Assembly (NCBI GenBank): GCA_944392975.1
Contig: CALXYN010000015.1
Coordinates: forward strand, 1 to 42,980
Source: an uncultured Spirochaetaceae bacterium
GTDB taxonomy: Bacteria; Spirochaetota; Spirochaetia; Sphaerochaetales; Sphaerochaetaceae
Direction of reading: 5' to 3'
Length of the DNA stretch: 42,980 bases
Within the stretch, counting starts at the first letter, position 1, and every line of letters starts with the position of its first letter. A program made the translations under genes and the position numbers. Positions 1 through 6,260 of this stretch are shown one piece after another. The notes below the pieces were generated by a model. The model was not told the origin of the DNA. It saw only the letters and a list, made by a program, of their open reading frames with translations, and did no database searches.

Positions 1-81
1 GGCCATGTGAATGTGCTGTTCCATCAGTATGGAGAGATAAGTATTCTCGGTTTTGAAGGTACTGCAACTGCTTTGTTGTAA
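1..81 (+). CDS. C-terminal fragment of an unknown protein (cut by window start)
   Basis: Frame 1 is open from the first base to a TAA at 79-81 and encodes 26 residues ending GFEGTATALL. The fragment alternates hydrophobic and polar residues as in beta strands. It converges on the minus-strand lipoprotein gene, whose stop codon lies only 3 nt further on, an end-to-end packing seen elsewhere in this window. Nothing in so short a piece identifies a family. It could be a chance open frame, but the tight convergence favours a real gene end. Confidence 0.45.
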   Translation, partial: GHVNVLFHQYGEISILGFEGTATALL

Positions 82-84
82 TTT

Positions 85-1032
85 TCATTCAGAGTAAGGA
101 AAGTATTCATTTGTGGTTCCAAATGTTGATTTCCTTGCCTCTGTAATGAAGAAATCATCTGCCGAATTTGTATCCTGTCCTCCTGGTAGTCTTGCTATCA
201 CGCGGCTTGCTGTCACCAGGACGGAGGATACAGGTTCTCCTTCCCAGAGGCCTAGGCGCATGAGTTCCATTGCCGCATTACGTGTGCGGTTGTTGCCATA
301 TCCTCCGGAAAGTTCACTTTCTCCTGTTGTATAGATGATTCCGTCAATTATTTTTCCGTCGAGCTCATTGTAAATGAGCAGCGCTCCATTTGTTCCTGAC
401 AATGTGGTATCGCTTTCTCCATTGATAAAATATCCCATACGACCTTCATCAAAAACTGGCTCTAGACTCTCCGCTTCCTTGTCCCAGTAAATAACAATGG
501 TATCACCTCTGTTCACACTTATATCGGGGAGGACAACATAGTGATTCTCTTCACTTATAAGTCCATCAGAGACTATCATTCCAGCCGCGCTGCCGCTTTC
601 CATAAAGAGTATTTCCACCCTGTCCGGAGATTCTGAAGTTCCTTTTATCGAAACTTCGTTGATAAGTGCTTCTGGGATTTCCGTGTTTTTGCCAATCAGC
701 TTGAAAGATGAACGGGATGTGTTTCCTGCGTGGTCTTCTGCCATTATGGAGAATATTGCCGTCTCTCCTCGCTTCAGCGTTGTCTGGAAAGGTATGTTGA
801 AGATTGTTCCATGCATAGAGTAGTCTAGGATTTTTCCGTTGAAGACTACTTCCATTAAAGTCACATCCTCATCATAAATGATACGCATGCGTGAATTATC
901 CTCCATCTCGTATTTCAGTACTTTCGGTATTGATTTGTCCTTTCCGAAAAATGCATCGTAAACCCTTGTCCCATTCATCGGACACGAAGAGAATATAAGT
1001 GCCACTAATGCAGAAAAAGCTAACAACTTCAT
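85..1032 (-). CDS. Lipoprotein with Ig-like and lamin-tail-like domains
   Basis: A secreted, probably lipid-anchored protein of 315 residues. I chose the ATG at 1030-1032 because it begins a signal peptide (MKLLAFSALVALIFSSC) whose lipobox ends IFSSC; the longer frame starts with a GTG at 1083 and would bury the signal. After the lipidated Cys come a beta-rich Ig-like segment (roughly residues 40-110, ending GNTSRSSFKL) and then a segment starting ALINEVSIKG with a VEILF strand, which resembles the lamin-tail domain of bacterial surface proteins. The domain assignment is from pattern memory, not a search. The gene is divergent from argH. No function is known; a cell-envelope or adhesive role is inferred. 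Confidence 0.75.
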   Translation of the reverse strand: MKLLAFSALVALIFSSCPMNGTRVYDAFFGKDKSIPKVLKYEMEDNSRMRIIYDEDVTLMEVVFNGKILDYSMHGTIFNIPFQTTLKRGETAIFSIMAEDHAGNTSRSSFKLIGKNTEIPEALINEVSIKGTSESPDRVEILFMESGSAAGMIVSDGLISEENHYVVLPDISVNRGDTIVIYWDKEAESLEPVFDEGRMGYFINGESDTTLSGTNGALLIYNELDGKIIDGIIYTTGESELSGGYGNNRTRNAAMELMRLGLWEGEPVSSVLVTASRVIARLPGGQDTNSADDFFITEARKSTFGTTNEYFPYSE

Positions 1033-1072
1033 GTCAGTAATACGCTTTAAACATTCAATTATGCCAAAACTA

Positions 1073-1107
1073 TGGAAAAACACTTTGAAAATCTGTAGAT
1101 TACCGGT
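1073..1107 (+). promoter_or_regulatory. Putative leaderless promoter of argH
   Basis: TGGAAA (1073-1078), 17-nt spacer, TAGATT (1096-1101), then 6 nt to the ATG. No Shine-Dalgarno is present, so the transcript would begin at the start codon. The -35 is weak; the spacing pattern recurs at many genes here. Confidence 0.5.
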
Positions 1108-2475
1108 ATGGCAAAACTCTGGCAGAAGAATTATACGCTCGATTCAATGATGGAGCATTTTACGGTAAGAAGGGATTATATCAACGATGAGGAACTCGTG
1201 CTTTCAGATCTTATTGGTTCAGCCGCCCAGGCAAAAGGTCTAGAGAGAATCGGTATTCTCTCCCATGAAGAGACAAAAGCTCTTCTCAGTGGACTTGATA
1301 AGATTGCAGAGTTGCGGAAAGCAGACTCATTCCCGATTACTGTCTCCGATGAAGACTGCCATACAGCTATTGAAGGTTTTCTTACAGAGCAGATAGGGGA
1401 AGCTGGCAAGAAGATCCATACAGGAAGAAGCCGCAATGATCAGGTACAGACTGCACTGAGAATCTATATGAGAGAAGCTGCCCTGAAGCTTTCATCTGCA
1501 ACACTTTCTGCGGTTTCTGCTTTGATTGAACTTGCTGACAGAAACAAGGATGTGCCGATGCCTGGTCGCACACATATGCAGATTGCAATGCCATCTTCAG
1601 TAGCTCTCTGGGCTCTTTCATTTGCAGAAGAATTGCTTGAAGAGACCGGGATGCTGATGAATCTTTATAACGTACTGAATCAGAGTCCTCTGGGATCAGC
1701 AGCTTCATATGGAGTGACTCTTCCGCTGGACAGGGAATATACGGCTTCCCTTATGGGATTCAGCAAAGTCCAGAACAATGTTTTGTATGCCAACAATTCT
1801 AGGGGAAAATTTGAGGCATTCTTCCTGGATCATGCAGAGTATATTGCACTTACCCTGTCCAAACTCGCACAGGACCTGATGCTTTTTACTCTTCCTGAAT
1901 TCGGTTATTTCTCACTTCCAAGGGAACTTTGTACAGGTTCTTCAATCATGCCGCAGAAGAAGAATCCGGATGGACTTGAACTTGCACGTTCCAGAACCGC
2001 GTTGATTGGTTCATGCTCTTCGCGGGTTAAGAATATCATCAAGGCACTTCCCTCCGGCTATAACAGGGATTTCCAGGATACAAAGGAACCCCTTATTGAG
2101 GGATTCAGGAGCACGGAAGAGCTGGTGCTTATCATGGCGGAGATGATTGAGAAGCTTGAAGTGCACCCTGCCGCGCTTGAAAAAGCCTGCGTGCCGGAGC
2201 TGTATGCTACCGATAGGGTTATGGAAAAAGTGCTCTCAGGTGGTAATTTCCGCGACAGCTACAGAAATGTTGGACTTAATCTTGGAGATGTTGAAGGAGA
2301 GGATCCTGTAGCGGCTCTTGCAAAAAGAACAAGCACTGGCACAACCGGAAATCTTGGAATAGAAAAAGACAAAACATGGCTTTCAGATCTCTCTGCAAGT
2401 GTAAATTCAGAAATTGAAAGACTTTGTAATGTCTACAGAAATCTTGTTCCAGCAATTTCAGAGGTCGTTCTTTAA
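1108..2475 (+). CDS. argH: Argininosuccinate lyase
   Basis: Splits argininosuccinate into arginine and fumarate, the last step of arginine synthesis; a cytoplasmic homotetramer of the fumarase/aspartase superfamily. The 455-residue product has the expected length and all three signature blocks: HTGRSRND (104-111), the PGRTHMQIAMPSS block (152-164) and the mobile catalytic loop GSSIMPQKKNPD (277-288) with the active-site serine. The blocks MPGRTHMQIAMPSSVALW and NPLGSAASYG look to me closer to ArgH of Bacteroidota than to the usual PGYTHLQRAQP form, which hints at an unusual ancestry; this is from memory. No Shine-Dalgarno precedes the ATG. prs follows 46 nt downstream. No argG or other arginine genes are in the window. 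Confidence 0.95.
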   Translation: MAKLWQKNYTLDSMMEHFTVRRDYINDEELVLSDLIGSAAQAKGLERIGILSHEETKALLSGLDKIAELRKADSFPITVSDEDCHTAIEGFLTEQIGEAGKKIHTGRSRNDQVQTALRIYMREAALKLSSATLSAVSALIELADRNKDVPMPGRTHMQIAMPSSVALWALSFAEELLEETGMLMNLYNVLNQSPLGSAASYGVTLPLDREYTASLMGFSKVQNNVLYANNSRGKFEAFFLDHAEYIALTLSKLAQDLMLFTLPEFGYFSLPRELCTGSSIMPQKKNPDGLELARSRTALIGSCSSRVKNIIKALPSGYNRDFQDTKEPLIEGFRSTEELVLIMAEMIEKLEVHPAALEKACVPELYATDRVMEKVLSGGNFRDSYRNVGLNLGDVEGEDPVAALAKRTSTGTTGNLGIEKDKTWLSDLSASVNSEIERLCNVYRNLVPAISEVVL

Positions 2476-2485
2476 GCATACTGCC

Positions 2486-2521
2486 TTGAAACAGCACCTA
2501 TTATTGTAATAGAGTTGCTAT
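2486..2521 (+). promoter_or_regulatory. Putative leaderless promoter of prs
   Basis: TTGAAA (2486-2491), 18-nt spacer, TAGAGT (2510-2515), then 6 nt to the ATG at 2522. There is no Shine-Dalgarno. prs can therefore be transcribed separately from argH. Confidence 0.55.
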
Positions 2522-3802
2522 ATGAGCATCATCAAACCCCACAAACTCGGTGTCATTGCAGGCCCGGGCTCAGAGTATTTCACCGGCAAGGTCGTCAAAC
2601 ATCTCAGACGTCTTTATATTGATCGCTATGAAAAGCTCTCGGAAGTTCTGACAAAGCGTCATAGCATGACGGATGAGGAGCTTTTGAAAATGGTCACGTT
2701 GATTGATGACCTTGATAGCAGGAAAATACCTGCTGGAAAGCTTCCCACAGCTTTTCACTGTCCAGACCTCACTATAAACGTTAAATATACGCGTTTTGCC
2801 AATGGTGAGGAAAAAGCTGAGATAATCGACCCTGTACGCGGTTTGAATGTCTATATTGTTCATGATGTTTCAAACTCTGCACCGATAAAAGTTGCGGGAC
2901 TTGATGAACCGCAGCCACTTAGCGTGAATGATCATCTGATGTTCCTGTTTACTACGATTCACGCAGTGAAGCTTGCTGGTGCACTTTCTGTAACCCTTGT
3001 CCTTCCTACATATCCTTATGCACGTCAGCATAAGAAAGCAGGGCGCGAGGCTCTTACAGCTTCAATGTTTGCTCACTTCTGTGAGAACCTCGGAGTTGAG
3101 CGTATCATCACTCTGGATATCCACTCCAGAGAGATTGAGAATGCTTTCACGACATGTCATCTTGAAAACCTGCACGGTTCTTATCAGACACTTATTGCAC
3201 TCCGTAAACTCATTGATTTCTCTGATTCTGATCTGGTTGTCGTCTCTCCTGATACAGGTGCTGTTTCCAGAAACAAATTCTATGCACAGGGCCTCCACAG
3301 GCCTCTCGCCATGCTTTACAAGGAAAGGGATTACTCAATCGTTTCCCGCGATGCAAAAAATACTAATATCAAGAGCATCAACCTCCTTGGTGATGTCAAA
3401 GGCAAGACTGTACTGATGGCTGATGACATGATTGCAACCGGCGGTACGATGATTATCGCAATGCGTGAGCTGATGAATAGAGGCGCAAAGAGAATTATCT
3501 GTATGGTCTCTCTCCCGTTCTTCAATGGCAATGCTATCGAGAATTTTGATGCAGCTTATAAGGAAGGTGTTTTCTGGAGAATCATCGGTACTAACGCTGT
3601 TTATCAGGGAAAGGGTCTCCTTGAGAAAGAATGGTTTGTCCAGGCAGATGTGACAGAACTCTTTGCAAGAGTCATTTCACGTCTGCATCATGGCCGTTCC
3701 ATTTCTCCGCTTCTCGACAACAGACGCTTCATACAGAAGCTTATCGATACATCTCAGGCCAATCCAAGCGCACCGCTTATCCAGGAATCAAGCCAGGACT
3801 GA
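2522..3802 (+). CDS. prs: Ribose-phosphate pyrophosphokinase (PRPP synthetase), long divergent type
   Basis: Makes PRPP from ribose 5-phosphate and ATP, feeding nucleotide, His and Trp synthesis, including the PyrE step encoded in this window. The 426-residue protein is about 110 longer than E. coli Prs (315). It keeps the family core: the flexible-loop region YARQHKKAGREALTAS around residue 170, LDIHSREIENAF near 198-209, SPDTGAVSRNKF, and the PRPP-binding loop ADDMIATGGTM near 299-309 (usual form DDMIDTAGT). The extra length is an N-terminal insertion and a C-terminal extension. I associate this long form with spirochaetes. The aminotransferase gene follows 15 nt later, so the two are likely co-transcribed. 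Confidence 0.9.
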   Translation: MSIIKPHKLGVIAGPGSEYFTGKVVKHLRRLYIDRYEKLSEVLTKRHSMTDEELLKMVTLIDDLDSRKIPAGKLPTAFHCPDLTINVKYTRFANGEEKAEIIDPVRGLNVYIVHDVSNSAPIKVAGLDEPQPLSVNDHLMFLFTTIHAVKLAGALSVTLVLPTYPYARQHKKAGREALTASMFAHFCENLGVERIITLDIHSREIENAFTTCHLENLHGSYQTLIALRKLIDFSDSDLVVVSPDTGAVSRNKFYAQGLHRPLAMLYKERDYSIVSRDAKNTNIKSINLLGDVKGKTVLMADDMIATGGTMIIAMRELMNRGAKRIICMVSLPFFNGNAIENFDAAYKEGVFWRIIGTNAVYQGKGLLEKEWFVQADVTELFARVISRLHHGRSISPLLDNRRFIQKLIDTSQANPSAPLIQESSQD

Positions 3803-3817
3803 GGTTGGAGGTAGGCT

Positions 3818-5026
3818 ATGCAGATGTCTAATCGTATTTCGGGTTTTCAGTGTTCTCCGATACGCCGTCTTGTGCCTTATTCTCGCGATGCGGTGGAGAA
3901 GGGGATTCATGTCATCCATCTGAATATCGGACAGCCTGATATAAAGACTCCGAAAGAGGCTTTGGAGGCAATTCACACGTATGATAAAGATATCATAGCA
4001 TATGGTATCAGCGAAGGAGAGGTAGGACTCCGTCGTGGTCTTGTCCGCTATTATGCAAAATATGGTATCAAGGTCAGCCAGGATGATATCATGATAACAA
4101 CCGGAGGCTCTGAAGCTCTTCAGTTCGTGTTCATGACACTCTGCGATCCATATGATGAGTTCATCATACCAGAGCCTTACTATACGAATGTTGCGACATT
4201 TGCAAATATAGCAATGGTGACATTGAGACCTGTCACATCATCTTCCGATGATAATTTCGCGCTTCCTTCCATACAGGAATTTGAGAAGAAGATCAACAAG
4301 AAGACAATGGGTATCATGCTCTGCTCTCCTAATAATCCGACAGGGCATGTATATACTCAGGAGGAATTGAGAGGACTGCTTGAACTTTGCCGAAAGCATG
4401 ATATCTTCCTCGTTGTCGATGAAGTCTATAGAGAGTTCTGTTATGATGGAAAGAGTTTTACATCAATTCTTTCTTTTCCTGATTACCAGGACAGAGTAAT
4501 CTGCATTGACTCTTTTTCTAAGCGTTTTTCTATGTGTGGTGCCAGAATCGGAGCTATCGTAACCCATAATCGCGATGTTCTTGAATCCGCACTCAAACTT
4601 GCCCAGGCAAGACTTTGTCCACCTGCAGTGGAGCAGGTCGCGGCTACTGCTGCTCTTAATGCTCCTGATGAGTATGTGGAAGAGGTGAGAGCAGAGTATG
4701 AGCACAGACGCAATGTGATGATATCCCGGATGCAGCGTATACCGGGTGTCAGATGCAGCTTGCCTAAGGGAGCGTTTTACTTTGTAGTCGATCTTCCTGT
4801 GGATGATGCTGAGAAATTCGCAATCTTCATGCTTCGCGACTTCTCATATGAAGGCTGCACAACAATGATTGCTCCTGCAGAGGGCTTTTACGTTACTCCA
4901 GGTCTTGGCAAACAGCAGGCCCGTATAGCATACGTTCTTAATGAGAAGGAACTTCTGATGGCTGCTGAATGTATTGAGCGTGGCCTTAAAGTCTATCGCA
5001 GAGAAGTGATGGGCATTAAGGAGTGA
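3818..5026 (+). CDS. PLP-dependent aminotransferase, aspartate aminotransferase type (class I/II)
   Basis: A cytoplasmic fold-type I aminotransferase of 402 residues. Diagnostic features are HLNIGQPDIKTP near the N-terminus, TTGGSEALQ, the LCSPNNPTG motif that packs on the cofactor, VVDEVYREF with the Asp that contacts the PLP nitrogen, and the Schiff-base lysine in DSFSKRFSMCGARIG (Lys235). These fit aspartate or broad-specificity aminotransferases; the substrate cannot be fixed from sequence alone. The ATG at 3818 follows a strong GGAGGT, and the gene begins 15 nt after prs, so it is the distal gene of an argH-prs-aminotransferase cluster. Two terminators follow. Confidence 0.9.
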   Translation: MQMSNRISGFQCSPIRRLVPYSRDAVEKGIHVIHLNIGQPDIKTPKEALEAIHTYDKDIIAYGISEGEVGLRRGLVRYYAKYGIKVSQDDIMITTGGSEALQFVFMTLCDPYDEFIIPEPYYTNVATFANIAMVTLRPVTSSSDDNFALPSIQEFEKKINKKTMGIMLCSPNNPTGHVYTQEELRGLLELCRKHDIFLVVDEVYREFCYDGKSFTSILSFPDYQDRVICIDSFSKRFSMCGARIGAIVTHNRDVLESALKLAQARLCPPAVEQVAATAALNAPDEYVEEVRAEYEHRRNVMISRMQRIPGVRCSLPKGAFYFVVDLPVDDAEKFAIFMLRDFSYEGCTTMIAPAEGFYVTPGLGKQQARIAYVLNEKELLMAAECIERGLKVYRREVMGIKE

Positions 5027-5036
5027 TACTGTTAAT

Positions 5037-5067
5037 GAGGACTGTCGCTGAAGATGGTCCTCTTTTT
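5037..5067 (+). terminator. Rho-independent terminator after the aminotransferase gene
   Basis: GAGGAC (5037-5042) pairs with GTCCTC (5057-5062) around a 14-nt loop and is followed by TTTTT. It lies 11 nt after the stop codon. Confidence 0.7.
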
Positions 5068-5144
5068 CATTGCATTTTTGTGATGGTGAAAATTCTGGTT
5101 TTAATGACAGTGAAACATAGCTGTCCGAATGTGGTTGTCAACTA

Positions 5145-5187
5145 AAGGAGATGCCTTTGCCTTTGGCATCTCCTTGATACTTTTTTT
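5145..5187 (+). terminator. Second, stronger tandem terminator
   Basis: An 11-bp perfect stem (AAGGAGATGCC 5145-5155 with GGCATCTCCTT 5165-5175) with a 9-nt loop, then GATAC and a run of seven T. On the minus strand no T-run follows, so it mainly serves the plus-strand cluster, although it also abuts the stop codon of the convergent oxidoreductase gene. Confidence 0.8.
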
Positions 5188-6179
5188 CAGCTGTTGAGCT
5201 CGTTACCAAGCTTTATACCCCATACAGAACGCATTGCATCTGTAAGGCGGAGAACACGTAACGTTTCTCTCCAGGGCATTGCTTCAGGTTCTGTCTTTCC
5301 ATTTCTTATTGCTTCTGCTGCTGCATCCAGCTCATATTCATAGCCATTGATTTCATGCTTTATCTCAATGGTTTCCAGAAGTTGAGGATTCCTGTCAGCT
5401 GAATATACTCTGATTCTCTCAGGATTGTTTACGTTGGTGACTTCGATAGAACCTTCTGTACCGTAAATCATTCCTTTCCTGTCGGAAACACACTCAGCGT
5501 CGGAGAATATGGAAGCAGAGACTCCGGATTCGAAGACGATATTTATTGTGTTTCTCAGATCAACACCTTTATCGCTTTTTACTGCAAGACCTGAGATGGA
5601 TTTTATTGTATCTCCTTCTGCTGCCATCAGTGCAAAATTCAATGGATATACACCAATATCCATCAAAGCTCCACCTCCCAGAGCAGGATCAGAGATTCTT
5701 GGTTTATGGATTATTTTGTATCCGAGATTTGCTGTAATTGTCGTGACACGGCCTATGCGACCGGATGAAATGATATCATTGATCATCTTTCTTGATGGCA
5801 TGTAGCGTGTCCAGATTGCTTCTGCTACATAAAGCTTCTTTTCTTTTGCCAGCGCAAAGACTTTTTCAGCTTCAGCTGCATTTATGCAGAATGCCTTTTC
5901 AGCAAGTATGTTCTTGCCATGCTCTAGAGCCTCAATCATCTGTGAAGCATGGAATGCATGAGGTGTCGCTACATATACTAGATCGACATCTTTATCTTCA
6001 TAAAGCTCTGTATAAGAACCATATGCCTTGCTGACATTGAAACGGGAGGCGAATTCTTCTGATTTTGCTTTGTCCCTGCTTGCAACAGCCTCTATTCTGA
6101 TCCGATCTGCCATTTGCAGCATAGTATTTGCCAATGTTGACGCGATATTTCCGCAGCCAATGATACCAATTCTGAGCAT
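5187..6179 (-). CDS. Gfo/Idh/MocA-family NAD(P)-dependent oxidoreductase
   Basis: A 330-residue cytoplasmic dehydrogenase of the glucose-fructose oxidoreductase/inositol dehydrogenase family. It opens with the Rossmann fingerprint RIGIIGCGNIAS, followed by VASRDKAKSEEFA, the VYVATPHAFHA strand, and AEKAFCIN at the position of the family's EKP motif (Pro replaced by Ala). The C-terminal half has the usual beta-sheet domain with GGGALMDIGVYPL. The start at 6179 is supported by AAGGAG about 7 nt upstream; a longer open frame to 6395 overlaps the neighbouring gene's promoter and is rejected. Closest in feel to dihydrodiol dehydrogenase-type sugar or polyol oxidoreductases; the substrate is unknown. 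Confidence 0.88.
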   Translation of the reverse strand: MLRIGIIGCGNIASTLANTMLQMADRIRIEAVASRDKAKSEEFASRFNVSKAYGSYTELYEDKDVDLVYVATPHAFHASQMIEALEHGKNILAEKAFCINAAEAEKVFALAKEKKLYVAEAIWTRYMPSRKMINDIISSGRIGRVTTITANLGYKIIHKPRISDPALGGGALMDIGVYPLNFALMAAEGDTIKSISGLAVKSDKGVDLRNTINIVFESGVSASIFSDAECVSDRKGMIYGTEGSIEVTNVNNPERIRVYSADRNPQLLETIEIKHEINGYEYELDAAAEAIRNGKTEPEAMPWRETLRVLRLTDAMRSVWGIKLGNELNS

Positions 6180-6189
6180 TGTTAAATCT

Positions 6190-6206
6190 CCTTGCCGGGT
6201 ATTATA
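6190..6206 (-). promoter_or_regulatory. Extended -10 promoter of the oxidoreductase gene
   Basis: On the minus strand TGC is followed directly by TATAAT (complement of 6201-6206), giving a start about 14 nt before the ATG, with an AAGGAG Shine-Dalgarno in between. It is back to back with the 6261 gene promoter. Confidence 0.6.
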
Positions 6207-6236
6207 GCACATGTGGCCGAATTTCATTATTGCCGT

Positions 6237-6260
6237 TATAATCAGGCTTAGGAGTATCTT
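6237..6260 (+). promoter_or_regulatory. Promoter and ribosome-binding site of the 6261 operon
   Basis: TATAAT at 6237-6242 should start transcription near 6249. AGGAG at 6250-6254 lies 6 nt before a GTG start codon at 6261. This decides the unusual GTG start. Confidence 0.6.
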
